Assembly (NCBI GenBank): GCA_002298145.1
Contig: DBMP01000013.1
Location: forward strand, 496,001-560,000
Source of the DNA: Spartobacteria bacterium UBA695
GTDB lineage: Bacteria; Verrucomicrobiota; Verrucomicrobiia; Chthoniobacterales; Chthoniobacteraceae
Length of the DNA: 64,000 nt
Direction of reading: 5' to 3'
Within the stretch, counting starts at the first letter, position 1. Every line of letters starts with the position of its first letter. The notes under the pieces were generated by a model, which saw nothing but the letters and a program-made list of their open reading frames with translations, had not been told where the DNA came from and searched no databases. Below, one piece after another: positions 24,836-34,176 of this stretch. The position numbers and the translations under genes are program-made.

Positions 24836-27286
24836 TTATTTTTTGTTGAGCGACTGCTCGAATTTCGGGTCGGGGCGCATCCCGAGGTCGAGTGCTTCGC
24901 GGTAATGTTTGAAGGCGGCGTCTTTGTCCGCCGGTTGGGCGGTGGAGAGGAGGACGGCCAGGTTGTAGTGGGCGTCGGCGTAGGAGGGGTTCAGTTGGAG
25001 GGCGCTCTCCAGTTCTTTCCGGGCGGCTTCGGCCCAGCCTTTTTTCCCTGCGGCGACTCCCAGGAAGTTATGGGCGGAGGCGCTCATCGGGTTGGCTTTG
25101 ACGGCCTGGGTGAGTGTGGTGACGGCTTCGTCGTAGCGTCCCTGTCCATAATAGATGATGCCCAGGGTGGTCTGCGCGAAGGCGTCGTTGGGGGCGATGG
25201 TGTTGACTTTTTTAAGGGTCTCCTCGGCCTGTTTCAGATGCCCGGCGCGGAAGTGGGCTACGCCGAGGTTGGAGAGGGCGTAGACGTTGGAGGGGGCTTT
25301 GCTGACGATTTTTTCGTAGAGCCGGACGCTTTCGAGGTATTTCTTCTGGTTGAAGGCGTCCTTGGCCAGGCGGGCGGTCTCCTGGAATTCGGCCGGGACG
25401 GGGGCTTTTGCCTCGGTGGCGACCTGCGGGGTGTTCGGCTTGGCATCCAGCGCGCCGCTGGGGGCGGTGGGCAGGCCGCCCTGGGTGGGCAGGGAGCTTT
25501 CGGCGGCGTTTGAGCTGCCGGAGCCGGAGGCGGGGGCGGCGATGGAGATGGACATGGCCCCGGGGGTGTTGTCGATGATTTCCATCTGCGGGGTCTTGAA
25601 GAGGGCGCGCTCGGCTTCGGTGAGCTGTACGGCGGGCTGGCCCAGGAGGCTGATCTGGTCGACGAGGGCCTGGGAGCGGACTTTCATCCGGTCGAGCTCT
25701 GAGAGGACGAGTTTGCGGGATTGTTCGCGGCGGGCCTGGTCTTTCAGCTCGCGCAGGACGATGCCGCGAAGGAGGTCGTTTTCCTGGCTGAGCTTTTTCT
25801 GGTCCTCGGTGACGGGGGGCTGCTCTTTGGCGGTGGCTGTGGCGGTGTCGAGCTGCTTCTGGAGGTCGGCGATGGTCGATTTGTTCGTTTCGCCTTCCTT
25901 GCGGGCGGCGTCGAGCTGTTCCTGGACGCCCGCGAGCTGTTTCTGGAGCCCGGCGATCTGCTGCTCTTTGCCGGGAAGGGTGGCATTCAGGGTGGCGATG
26001 GTTTTCTGCGCTTCGTCGAGCTGTTTCTGGAGGTTGGCGTTCTCGGCGAGGAGTTTGTCGGCCTTGCCTTTCTCCTCCTGGGCTTTGGCGAGCTGGGCGA
26101 GGGCGGTGTCGCGCTCGGCGGTGACGCTCTGGATCTGTTTCTGGGATTCGGCCAGTTTCTGGCTCGCGGTGGCGGCTTCGGCGCGGGCGGCTTCGCGCTC
26201 CTGGGCGGCGGCGACGAGCTTTTTCTCGGCTTCGGCGAGGTTGTTGGAAAGTTGGGTGGCCTTGGCGGTGGCTTCGTCGCGCTCCTGGGTGAGCTTGAGG
26301 GCGCGCTGGTGGATGAGCTCGCCCTGTTCTTCGGCGACTTCGCGGTCGGCCTTGGCGTCTTCAAGCGCGTTGCGGAGCGCCTGCATTTGCTTTTCGATTT
26401 CCTTGGCCTTGGCTTCGGCGGCTTCGTCTTTTTGCTTTTGCTGGGTTTCGAGCTGCTGGCCGGCGGCTTTCAGCTGGGCTTCGAGGTCGGTTTCGTTGGT
26501 CTTGGCCCGGGTGAGCTGCTCTTTGGCCTTGGCGGCTTCGACCTTGGCTTGCTCGAGCTGGGCCTGGAGGGCTTTCTGGGCGCCGGTGTTGGCCTTGGCG
26601 GCGGCTTCGTTGGCGGCGGCGCGCTCGGCTTGTTGCTTGAGGGCGACTTCGGTTTGGCGAAGTTTTTCGGCCTGGTCCTGCGAGAGGGTGGAGGCTTGGT
26701 CGAGCTTGTTGGTGGTCTCCTGGAGCTGGCGGGCGAGGCGGGCTTTCTCTTGCTGGACGCTTTCGAGCTGCTGGCGGGAGGCTTCGAGCTGCGCTTTGAT
26801 GTTGGCCATCTGGGCGCGCATTTCCCGGGCGGCGCGGTCGAAGGCGTCGCCGCCGCCGGTGCTGCCGCTGTCGGCATCCGGGCTGGTGGCTCCGCCGCGC
26901 GGGGCGGGGGAGATGTTGGGGTTGATGCCGGGGACGAGGCTGGTATCCAGGCCGGGGGTGGGCGTTGCCACGGGCGGGGCCTCGGCGGCGATGCGCTCTT
27001 GGAGGTTCGTGATGGCGTCGGCGACCTTCTTTTTACGGAACTGGAGGACCGGGGGGTTCCAGCCGGGGTTGCGGGCTTCCAACTGGTCCAAGACGCTTCC
27101 GGCGAAGCGGTATTTGGCAAGCGCGCCCTTGAAGTTCCCCTGGCTTTCCAGCTTTTCGGCGGCCTGGCAGCTCATATAGGCGCTCAGGAAAATCTGGTCG
27201 GGATCGCTCGGCTCCGCAGCGGGCGCGACGGAGGCGGTGGCGACGCAAGCCGCCAAGGGCAGAAACAGGTAGGGGGACCGCAACAT
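24836..27286 (-). CDS. secreted coiled-coil protein with C-terminal TPR domain
   Basis: An 816-residue protein. A signal peptide (about 1-23, ending at VAPAAEP) is followed by a short helical domain, a Pro/Gly-rich linker (about 105-145), a very long coiled-coil (about 150-520) dominated by Ala, Glu, Lys and Gln, and a TPR domain (about 640-810). The TPRs are well formed, for example APSNVYALSNLGVAHFRAG and APNDAFAQTTLGIIYYGQG. The shape suggests an envelope tether or scaffold. The TPR motif class is common in Verrucomicrobia-Planctomycetes proteins, but I do not recognise the whole protein. It runs into yhbY with 5 bases between. Confidence 0.85.
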   Translation of the reverse strand: MLRSPYLFLPLAACVATASVAPAAEPSDPDQIFLSAYMSCQAAEKLESQGNFKGALAKYRFAGSVLDQLEARNPGWNPPVLQFRKKKVADAITNLQERIAAEAPPVATPTPGLDTSLVPGINPNISPAPRGGATSPDADSGSTGGGDAFDRAAREMRAQMANIKAQLEASRQQLESVQQEKARLARQLQETTNKLDQASTLSQDQAEKLRQTEVALKQQAERAAANEAAAKANTGAQKALQAQLEQAKVEAAKAKEQLTRAKTNETDLEAQLKAAGQQLETQQKQKDEAAEAKAKEIEKQMQALRNALEDAKADREVAEEQGELIHQRALKLTQERDEATAKATQLSNNLAEAEKKLVAAAQEREAARAEAATASQKLAESQKQIQSVTAERDTALAQLAKAQEEKGKADKLLAENANLQKQLDEAQKTIATLNATLPGKEQQIAGLQKQLAGVQEQLDAARKEGETNKSTIADLQKQLDTATATAKEQPPVTEDQKKLSQENDLLRGIVLRELKDQARREQSRKLVLSELDRMKVRSQALVDQISLLGQPAVQLTEAERALFKTPQMEIIDNTPGAMSISIAAPASGSGSSNAAESSLPTQGGLPTAPSGALDAKPNTPQVATEAKAPVPAEFQETARLAKDAFNQKKYLESVRLYEKIVSKAPSNVYALSNLGVAHFRAGHLKQAEETLKKVNTIAPNDAFAQTTLGIIYYGQGRYDEAVTTLTQAVKANPMSASAHNFLGVAAGKKGWAEAARKELESALQLNPSYADAHYNLAVLLSTAQPADKDAAFKHYREALDLGMRPDPKFEQSLNKK

Positions 27287-27457
27287 AGGTGGTAAATCTT
27301 TAGGGGGCTATATTTCCTAGTGGAAAAACTAGGTACATGCAACCCCTGTGCCGCAGAAAGGCACGGGAATTCCATTTTTCTGCCCTCTAGATAAAAATCC
27401 GCTTTCCCCCAGGCCAGCGGCACTCTTTAATGCGCGGGTTAATTTTCCATTTTTTCT

Positions 27458-28441
27458 ATGCCTAAAAATCCTATTAAAGTCGCCGTGACCGGAGCCGCCG
27501 GTCAAATCGGGTACTCGCTTCTCATTCGCATCGCTTCGGGGGCCATGTTCGGGCCGGACCAGCCCGTTGAACTGCACCTCATCGAGATCGAGCCCGCTCT
27601 CCCCGCTCTCCAGGGCGTGGTGATGGAGCTGCAAGACTGTGCCTTCCCGCTTCTCTCCGGCATCGTGCCGACAGCCGACCTCGCCGAAGGGTTCCGTGGT
27701 GTGAACTGGGCGCTGCTCGTTGGTTCCGTGCCTCGCAAGGCGGGTATGGAGCGCGGCGATCTGCTCGGCATCAACGGCAAGATCTTTACCGGCCAGGGCA
27801 AGGCGATCGAAGCCAACGCCGCCAGCGACGTGCGCGTCCTCGTCGTGGGCAACCCGTGTAACACGAACTGCCTCATCGCGCAGAACAACGCCAAGGGCAT
27901 CCCGGCCAACCGCTGGTTCGCCATGACCCGCCTGGACGAAAACCGCGCCAAGGCTCAGCTCGCCGCGAAGGCTGGCGTGCACGTTACGGAAGTTTCCAAC
28001 GTCGCCATCTGGGGCAACCACTCCGCCACCCAGTACCCTGACTTCTACAACGCCAAGATCGCTGGCAAACCGGCCACGGAAGTCATCACCGACGAAGCCT
28101 GGCTCAAGGACACCTTCATCCCGACCGTTCAACAGCGCGGCGCGGCCATCATCAAGGCCCGCGGCCTTTCTTCCGCCGCCAGCGCCGCCAATGGCGTGGT
28201 CGACACGGTGCGTTCGCTCATCACGCCGACCCCGGCTGGTGACTGGAACAGCGTGGCGGTCTACTCCGACGGTTCCTACGGCATCGACAAGGGGCTCATC
28301 GCTTCCTTCCCGATCCGCAGCAACGGCACCGATTACGAGATCGTGCAGGGTGTGCCGGTGAATGAATTCTCCCGCGGCCGCATCGACAAGAGCGTGGAAG
28401 AACTCCGCGAGGAAAAATCCCTCGTTGCGAACCTGCTCTAG
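27458..28441 (+). CDS. mdh: malate dehydrogenase
   Basis: A 327-residue NAD-dependent enzyme of the TCA cycle, of the lactate-dehydrogenase-like group with a long form. The NAD-binding motif is TGAAGQIGYS (residues 11-20). The catalytic His188 is in WGNHSATQYPDF, and the substrate arginine and catalytic aspartate lie in MTRLDENRAK (Arg158, Asp160). The close resemblance is to the bacterial/plastid form that starts VTGAAGQIGYSLLFRIASG. Single gene, with a strong terminator downstream and a 171-base divergent region upstream. Confidence 0.97.
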   Translation: MPKNPIKVAVTGAAGQIGYSLLIRIASGAMFGPDQPVELHLIEIEPALPALQGVVMELQDCAFPLLSGIVPTADLAEGFRGVNWALLVGSVPRKAGMERGDLLGINGKIFTGQGKAIEANAASDVRVLVVGNPCNTNCLIAQNNAKGIPANRWFAMTRLDENRAKAQLAAKAGVHVTEVSNVAIWGNHSATQYPDFYNAKIAGKPATEVITDEAWLKDTFIPTVQQRGAAIIKARGLSSAASAANGVVDTVRSLITPTPAGDWNSVAVYSDGSYGIDKGLIASFPIRSNGTDYEIVQGVPVNEFSRGRIDKSVEELREEKSLVANLL

Positions 28442-28474
28442 TTTTAGGCAGTAGCCTCAGGGCTTGATTTGAAT

Positions 28475-28509
28475 GCGGAGCGTCTTTCCAAAGGCGCTCC
28501 GCTTTTTTT
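28475..28509 (+). terminator. Rho-independent terminator of mdh
   Basis: A perfect 8-bp stem, GCGGAGCG (28475-28482) and CGCTCCGC (28495-28502), followed by a run of seven T. Confidence 0.92.
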
Positions 28510-28533
28510 GGCCCTGAAACGTGGAGGGGCGGT

Positions 28534-30054
28534 CTAGAACTTCACGTTGAGGTCCACTTGCAGGACCTGGATGGAATTGGCGTCGGCCAGCTTGGCTCCC
28601 CGCGTGGCCTGGCCACCGATGAGGTCCTTGCGGAGGTTATCGGCGGTGCTGCCGATGATCGAGCCCGTGACGGCGTCGGTGAAGTTGTAGGTGAGGCTGG
28701 CCCTCCAGCCTTTCATATTCAGTCGGCTGAGCGCCCAGTCGGAGTCGTTCAGGTTGGGGTCGATGGAGGCGAGGCCGACTTGCCGGTAATTGACGAGGAT
28801 CGACCAGTCGCCCTTCTTGATGTTGTCGCCCAGCTGCAGGCCGACGAGCCAGGCGAAATCGTCCTTGGCCGCGTGGGTGCGCACCGGGTCGTAGTCAATG
28901 ATGTTGCCTTTGTTGTCGTAATTGGGAACCACGTAGATGTCGTTTTCGCGTTTCGCTCCGTCGGTGTTGTAGGCGCCATCCCAGTAGAGCTTGATCTTCT
29001 GTTTGCAGAGGGTAAAGGAGATGTCGCCCGGGAGCTGGATAATGGATAGATCGCGCGTTTCGCCCCAGCCCAGAGGCAGGAGGTCGGAGCCGGTGTCGTT
29101 GATGACTTGGGCGAAGCCTTGCTGGTTCCAGACGTTGTTGATCTGCGCGGAATTGTACGTCAGGTAGGCCGGGGCGATGGTCAGTTTGACGTCCTTTGTA
29201 AATTCGTAGGTGAAGATGAGCTGCTCGACGAAGAGGTAGGCATCGGTGTTGTACCCGGCGGGGCTATACTCAAGGTTATCGTCGAAAATGAACTGGCCCG
29301 CCACGAGCGAGAGCGTCCAGGGGCAGGGGATCGGGTCGCATTTGACGGAGAGAACGGTCTTGCCGTCGTTGGCGTATTCGATGGTCTGCTGCTCGCCGCA
29401 GCTGAAGAGTTTGTGGAATTTGATGTTCTCCACGAGGCCCGAGGGGTTGATGTCCGGGTCCCAGACGAGGTCTGTGGTGTAGAACGGGTTGGGCTGCTTG
29501 CCCGCGATGAGGGTCAGCCAATCCGTGGCGTTCCATCCGACAAAGGCGCGGCTGACGTAGATGGGGTAATTCTGGAACCCGCCGTCAAAAGTCTGGTTGG
29601 AGCTGTCGGAGTAGCGGTTGAGCTGTAACTGGACGCCGCCAAACCAGTTGTCGGAAAGCTGAAAATCGGCCCCCAGCCGGAGTCGGAAGCGCCAGCGATC
29701 GCGTTGATCGCCGTGGCCGGGATCGTCGGCGTAGGTGCGGGTGGTGGAATTCCATTTCCCAACCTGGGGATCGACGTTGTCATACTGAAAGCGCATGCGG
29801 GTATCGCCGTAGAGCTTCAGTTCTTTGACGGGGCTGGTGATTACAATTTTCTCGGCGGAGGATTTCTCCCGTTTTTTTGCGCGCTCAGCCCGCTCCTTTT
29901 TCAGCGCCTCGGCTTCCTTTTTGGTGATGATTTTTTTGCCAACCAGGAGGTCGAGCAAATCGTTATCATCCTCGGCGGCGGCAAACCCGGGCACAACGGG
30001 GCCAAACAGCACAACCGTTGCCAGCCCTGCCGCAAAAAGGGAGGTCTTTTTCAT
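28534..30054 (-). CDS. putative outer-membrane porin
   Basis: A 506-residue protein. The signal peptide (KKTSLFAAGLATVVLFG, cleaved near FAAAEDD) is followed by a basic helical segment (about residues 35-70: KKIITKKEAEALKKERAERA) likely to sit in the periplasm, and then a long barrel rich in aromatic strands that ends in LQVDLNVKF with a terminal Phe. The form is that of the putative porin family (Porin_5-like) of Verrucomicrobia, Bacteroidetes and Proteobacteria. The substrate is unknown. Single gene, converging on mdh and its terminator. Confidence 0.82.
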   Translation of the reverse strand: MKKTSLFAAGLATVVLFGPVVPGFAAAEDDNDLLDLLVGKKIITKKEAEALKKERAERAKKREKSSAEKIVITSPVKELKLYGDTRMRFQYDNVDPQVGKWNSTTRTYADDPGHGDQRDRWRFRLRLGADFQLSDNWFGGVQLQLNRYSDSSNQTFDGGFQNYPIYVSRAFVGWNATDWLTLIAGKQPNPFYTTDLVWDPDINPSGLVENIKFHKLFSCGEQQTIEYANDGKTVLSVKCDPIPCPWTLSLVAGQFIFDDNLEYSPAGYNTDAYLFVEQLIFTYEFTKDVKLTIAPAYLTYNSAQINNVWNQQGFAQVINDTGSDLLPLGWGETRDLSIIQLPGDISFTLCKQKIKLYWDGAYNTDGAKRENDIYVVPNYDNKGNIIDYDPVRTHAAKDDFAWLVGLQLGDNIKKGDWSILVNYRQVGLASIDPNLNDSDWALSRLNMKGWRASLTYNFTDAVTGSIIGSTADNLRKDLIGGQATRGAKLADANSIQVLQVDLNVKF

Positions 30055-30202
30055 TGGGAGAGTCTTTCGACTACCCGTTCGCAGGATGGACGAGATTTGA
30101 GCGCAGAAAAAATTGCCTGCGAAACCGTGGCTGCGGCTGTTTTTCCTGCTTCCTTTTTGGGAAACGCTTTTTTAAGGTCACGGTTCCGCATTCTCACAAG
30201 AT

Positions 30203-30287
30203 GCCGATGTGGCGAAATGGCAGACGCACCGGACTTAAAATCCGTTGGGATTCACCTCCCGTGCCGGTTCGAGTCCGGCCATCGGCA
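30203..30287 (+). tRNA. tRNA-Leu (anticodon UAA)
   Basis: A class II tRNA. The acceptor GCCGATG (30203-30209) pairs with CATCGGC (30280-30286), and the discriminator is A at 30287. The anticodon stem is CGGA/TCCG around loop CTTAAAA, giving anticodon TAA. A variable arm follows, then the T-arm with GGTTCGAGTCC. The 3' CCA is not encoded (the sequence continues CTC), so it must be added by the CCA-adding enzyme. The sequence is fully consistent with tRNA-Leu reading UUA and UUG. Confidence 0.95.
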
Positions 30288-30448
30288 CTCTTGAAATGCT
30301 CTGAAGGTGGCTGGGCAAGGGATTTCAGAGCGGTTGGGACGAAAAATCGTTCGCTTTTATGCCTGCGCATGTTTCGTCAAAATTGCCGGTTTGCGCGGAG
30401 AGTTTTGGCGCTTGTTTGGCACTTGCTCGGGGAGGCCAATGCCTGAAA

Positions 30449-30464
30449 GATCGCTGAGGCGATC
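30449..30464 (-). terminator. possible terminator of the siderophore operon
   Basis: On the minus strand, GATCGC-ctca-GCGATC forms a perfect 6-bp stem followed by TTTC. It lies just after the stop of the last transport gene. The T-run is short, so this is tentative. Confidence 0.4.
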
Positions 30465-30470
30465 GCCGGA

Positions 30471-31274
30471 TTATGCTACAGGCGAGGACTTTTCGCCCGC
30501 TGGGGCTTTGACAAGCGCCACTGGCTGGACTCGCAAAAAGCCCAGGACCGGGTGGGGGGTTACTTCGGCGTCGATGTAGTAAACGGTGCGGAGGCGTTCG
30601 GGGGTGAAAACCTCGACCGGCGTGCCGTGCGCTGCGACTGCGCCGTGGTCAAGCATGAGGACGTGGTCGGCATATCGCGCGGCAAGGTTCAGGTCGTGGA
30701 TGACCATGAGGGTGATCCGCTCAGCCTGTCGCGTCCATGCTTGCAGGTAGTCCAGCATTTCGAATTGGTGGTGAAGGTCGAGGCTGTTGAGCGGTTCGTC
30801 GAGGAGCAGGATTTCGGGCTCTTTGATGATGGCTTGTGCCAATGCGACCATTTGCCGTTGACCGCCACTTAGTTCGTCGACCCGTCGGAAGGCGAGATGC
30901 TCCATTTCGAAGTCTCTCAGTACGCGCCAGACGGTTTCGGTTTCTTGCTCTCCGACGTGAAGTTGTAGCGTGTCGAGCAATCCGAGCAGGACCATTTCAA
31001 ATACGGTCAAGCCGCCCGCTTCTGTTGCGAATTGTGGAAGATAGGCCAGTTTTTCCCGCAGAGTTGAGGGGCTGGACGATTTCCCTGAGGGGCATTCAAG
31101 CCAGATTGGCGCTTTGATGGGAAGGATTCCCGCAAGGCATTGGATGAGGGTGGATTTTCCTGCGCCGTTGGGACCGACGATGGCGGTGATGCCCGGAGGA
31201 AAGCTTGCGGAGAGGTTCTGGAGCACTTCTTCGCGGCCGTAGCTGAAGTGGAGCTGATGGACGGATAGATTCAT
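30471..31274 (-). CDS. iron-siderophore/cobalamin-type ABC transporter ATPase (FecE/FhuC-like)
   Basis: A 267-residue ATPase. Walker A GPNGAGKST is at residues 34-42, the signature is LSGGQRQ and Walker B is ILLLDEPLNSLD, with the H-loop in MVIHDLN. The sequence is of the FecE/BtuD family. The start at 31274 is set by the ATGA overlap with the permease stop. Last gene of the uptake operon. It uses ATP to drive import through the FecCD permease. Confidence 0.93.
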   Translation of the reverse strand: MNLSVHQLHFSYGREEVLQNLSASFPPGITAIVGPNGAGKSTLIQCLAGILPIKAPIWLECPSGKSSSPSTLREKLAYLPQFATEAGGLTVFEMVLLGLLDTLQLHVGEQETETVWRVLRDFEMEHLAFRRVDELSGGQRQMVALAQAIIKEPEILLLDEPLNSLDLHHQFEMLDYLQAWTRQAERITLMVIHDLNLAARYADHVLMLDHGAVAAHGTPVEVFTPERLRTVYYIDAEVTPHPVLGFLRVQPVALVKAPAGEKSSPVA

Positions 31275-32329
31275 GAGGTCCTCCGTTTCATGATAATGGC
31301 AATGAGAAAGGGCAGCCCGATAAAGGTGGTGGCTATGCCGATGGGGAATACGGCTCCGGGGATCAGCGTCTTGCTTAAAATGGAGGCAAACGAGAGGAGG
31401 ATGCCGCCCCACAAGGCCGAAGCCCCGGTATAAAAGCGCTGGTCTTCGCCGACAAAATGCCGTGCGAAATGCGGGGCGACCAGGCCGATAAATCCGATGG
31501 TTCCCGTGAAGCAAACGGGGATGGCTGTGACGAGCGCGATGAAGATGGAGACTTTAAGCCGCAGCCGCCCGACGTTGACGCCCATGCTGCGCGCCTTGGC
31601 ATCCCCCAGCCGCAATGCCGTGAGGTTCCATGCCTCGGCTAGTAGAAGCAGTAGCACACCCAGTAATATGACGCCAACTAGCATAGCCCGCGCCCACGTG
31701 GCCCCCTGCAAACTCCCAAACATCCAGAATACGATGACGGCTAGCTGGTTTTCTTTGGCGGTGAACTCCATGAATGAAACCATGGAGCTGAACAAAAAGC
31801 CGAGGGCGATCCCCGCCAGGATGAGCGTATGGGAGCCGCCTTTGCGGGCTTTTGCAAAGACTAGGATGAGCAGCGATGAAAGGAGTGAAAAAAGAAAGGC
31901 GCTCAGCGGAACGGCGTAATCCCGCCCGATGGGCAGCGGCAGCCAGCCGGTGACGATTTCCAAGGCGGCGCCAAACGCTGCGGCCGCCGAAACCCCAAGC
32001 GTGTAGGGGCTGGCCAGGGGGTTGTTGAGGATGGTTTGCATTTGCGAGCCTGCCGTCCCAAGCGAAGCGCCGACCAGCACGGCCATGACGGCCACGGGCA
32101 GACGCAGCTGCAGGACAATGACGCGCACGCCCTCCGGGCACGAGGCTAGGGGGGTGAGGGCGGAGAGGATTTCGCTCAGCCGGAGCCCCGAGGGACCTGT
32201 GCCGAGGTCGACCAGGAAGAGTGCTGCCAAAAACGCCAGTGAGCCTAAAAGAAACAGAAGTTTCTTTCGCACCAAAGCGGCGTAAAGATCCCGGTGAGAA
32301 ACTACAGCCCCGGGCTCTGCCACGCTCAT
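31271..32329 (-). CDS. FecCD-family ABC permease
   Basis: A 352-residue membrane protein with about ten hydrophobic segments. The family segments are LRLPVAVMAVLVGASLGTAG and TIGFIGLVAPHFARHFVG. It is the inner-membrane channel for an iron-chelate or B12-type uptake system. The stop overlaps the ATPase start by 4 bases (31271-31274) and its start overlaps the hydrolase stop by 4 bases (32326-32329), so all three are translationally coupled. Confidence 0.95.
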   Translation of the reverse strand: MSVAEPGAVVSHRDLYAALVRKKLLFLLGSLAFLAALFLVDLGTGPSGLRLSEILSALTPLASCPEGVRVIVLQLRLPVAVMAVLVGASLGTAGSQMQTILNNPLASPYTLGVSAAAAFGAALEIVTGWLPLPIGRDYAVPLSAFLFSLLSSLLILVFAKARKGGSHTLILAGIALGFLFSSMVSFMEFTAKENQLAVIVFWMFGSLQGATWARAMLVGVILLGVLLLLLAEAWNLTALRLGDAKARSMGVNVGRLRLKVSIFIALVTAIPVCFTGTIGFIGLVAPHFARHFVGEDQRFYTGASALWGGILLSFASILSKTLIPGAVFPIGIATTFIGLPFLIAIIMKRRTS

Positions 32330-32949
32330 GCCACCGCCTCCAGCTGGATGCGCTTAAAGCATTCATCCATGGTCTGCAGCGTAACTCCCATCTTCAGCCA
32401 GCGGTTTAGGGTGGCCTCTCGGGCGGATTCCATTCCTTCGGGGGCGTCGACGCCATCGTTGGAGCAGAGGCAATCGGATAAGATCGTTACCCGCCCGCCA
32501 GCTTGCACAACGCCATTCACCGCGGCGTTGATGCAGCATTCCACGCCGTTGCCGAAGAGAATCCATTCATCGGCTGCCAGTTCACGCACCAGGGCCGCTG
32601 CGTTGCCGTTGTCATAAAACATATCGAAGGCGCGGCAGATGGTGTTTTTCTGGGGATCGCCATAGGTTCGTTTTTCCAAGTAGATGAGGCGGTGGTTTGC
32701 CAAGCCGTTTTTCCACTCGGTTTGATTGCTATCCAGCGGAACAAAGAGGATGTCTTTGCGCCATTCCGGGCGGAGCAGGGAACCCGAACAGCACGTAGTA
32801 AATACCATCGGGTAACCGCTTTCCCGGATGTGGCTGTAAAGGAGATTGAGCCGGTCGCGCATTGGTTTGACGCGCGGACGCAAGTGAAAGGTGCCGTCCG
32901 GGGAGGTTTCCAGGCAATCGATGTCGAAGAAAGTAAAACGGATTGGCAT
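32326..32949 (-). CDS. isochorismatase-fold cysteine hydrolase in the uptake operon
   Basis: A 207-residue protein of the isochorismatase-like (cysteine hydrolase) fold. The expected triad is present: Asp9 in FFDID near the N-terminus, Lys101 in QKNTICRAFD (equivalent to the KxxxSAF region) and Cys139 in GVECCINAAVNGV, where PncA has GLATDYCVKAT. I start at the ATG at 32949; the frame is open upstream but has no family features there. The gene sits between the binding-protein gene (4 bases away) and the permease gene (ATGA overlap), so it is expressed in step with transport. Its substrate is not known; acting on the imported chelate is one idea. Confidence 0.75.
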   Translation of the reverse strand: MPIRFTFFDIDCLETSPDGTFHLRPRVKPMRDRLNLLYSHIRESGYPMVFTTCCSGSLLRPEWRKDILFVPLDSNQTEWKNGLANHRLIYLEKRTYGDPQKNTICRAFDMFYDNGNAAALVRELAADEWILFGNGVECCINAAVNGVVQAGGRVTILSDCLCSNDGVDAPEGMESAREATLNRWLKMGVTLQTMDECFKRIQLEAVA

Positions 32950-32953
32950 AAGT

Positions 32954-34135
32954 CTAGTTTTGGTTTTCGGTGGGTAGCATCCATACGCCCCGCAGGGGAA
33001 TCGGCAGGTATTGATCGTGAAAGGCTTTGAAGTCAGCTTCGGGATGTAAGTCCTGGAACGCGGCGGGATAGAAATCCTTGGCGAGGGCTTCGATGCAAAC
33101 GAATCCAAAAAAGTGCATGGAGAAATTGTGATATATGCCGAAGACTTTCTGCTCGCGGCAGGCGCGGAGATTTGACCAGCCGGGGCGGGTTTGCATTTGG
33201 CCGAGCTTGCGCAGTCCAGGCTCAGCGGCGGCGCCGTAGCCCAGGTGCAATGTGCCCGGGTCTTCCCAGCTTTGGCCCGTGATGACGATGATTTGCGGAT
33301 CGGCTTTCAAGATGAATTCGGGATGCAGCTTTCCCATGTCGGTAACGATCCCATCGGCGATATTTTGCACCCGCAGGCGATGCAGGATCGCCCCCCAGCC
33401 TGAGTACCGGGGCGGATGGCCTTCGCCTCCGTAGGTGACGCCGAATTGCGTGGGCGAGCCGCTGGTTTCGAGATAGACCGAAGGGCCCGGCGCGGGGAGC
33501 GCTTCGATCCTTGCCAATACGGTGGCGAGCCGCTGGTCAATATCCGAGACGATGGCGTGGGCTCGGCTTTCGGCGTCTTTTCCCAAGACTTTCCCCAGCA
33601 GGAGGAGGCTGCGCTGTGGGCCGGAGAAGGGGTCGTCCGAAAGATCCATGCAAAGCAGGGGGAGCCCGGCGGCCTCGATTTGGGCAAGGCACTTGTAGCC
33701 GCGCTCAATCATAAATTTGTCCGCAAGCACGAGGTCGGGGCGCAAGTTGACGATCTGCTCCGGGTTGACGGCGTCCTTGAAAATATCGCCCGCTTCGGGG
33801 AGCGATGCGAGCGACGGGTATTTTGCGATAAAGGCTTGATAGCCATCGCGGTCGAAGCGGCGCAAATCGGCTCCGATGGCGACGAGCCGGTTGGGAAGCT
33901 CGTCGCCCAGCAGCGCTGCCAATTCGTAGATATCCCGCCCCCGGAGAAGCACGATGCGGTGGGCATCGCGCGTGATTTTCACCGGGCGATTCGCCAAATC
34001 CGTCAGCGTCTGCCCCGTGGCGTCGGCTTCCTCCGGGAGGCGCGGCTCGGCTCCACGCCTCCCGGCATGCAGCAACCAGGCTGGCAGCAGCGCCAAAACG
34101 GCAAGAAGAATCATCCACTTTTGGCGTTGCAACAT
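32954..34135 (-). CDS. periplasmic substrate-binding protein, siderophore/B12 type
   Basis: A 393-residue protein of the FepB/BtuF class. One N-terminal hydrophobic segment (MILLAVLALLPAWLLHAG) acts as a signal peptide or anchor; there is no lipobox cysteine. Two lobes follow, with RIVLLRGRDIYELAALLG in the first and NLRPDLVLADKF, the usual family motif, near the middle. It captures the chelate in the periplasm and feeds the FecCD permease. The gene lies 41 bases after the TonB receptor and 4 bases before the hydrolase. Confidence 0.88.
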   Translation of the reverse strand: MLQRQKWMILLAVLALLPAWLLHAGRRGAEPRLPEEADATGQTLTDLANRPVKITRDAHRIVLLRGRDIYELAALLGDELPNRLVAIGADLRRFDRDGYQAFIAKYPSLASLPEAGDIFKDAVNPEQIVNLRPDLVLADKFMIERGYKCLAQIEAAGLPLLCMDLSDDPFSGPQRSLLLLGKVLGKDAESRAHAIVSDIDQRLATVLARIEALPAPGPSVYLETSGSPTQFGVTYGGEGHPPRYSGWGAILHRLRVQNIADGIVTDMGKLHPEFILKADPQIIVITGQSWEDPGTLHLGYGAAAEPGLRKLGQMQTRPGWSNLRACREQKVFGIYHNFSMHFFGFVCIEALAKDFYPAAFQDLHPEADFKAFHDQYLPIPLRGVWMLPTENQN

Positions 34136-34176
34136 AGGTCCTTGAGTTACTGCGTAATATTAAAAATTTGCGATGA

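Noticed and set aside
25350..27295. Two long plus-strand frames opposite the coiled-coil gene
   Set aside because: The frames are Leu/Gly/Phe- or Ser/Trp-rich, as expected when Ala/Glu/Lys-rich coiled-coil codons are read in antisense.
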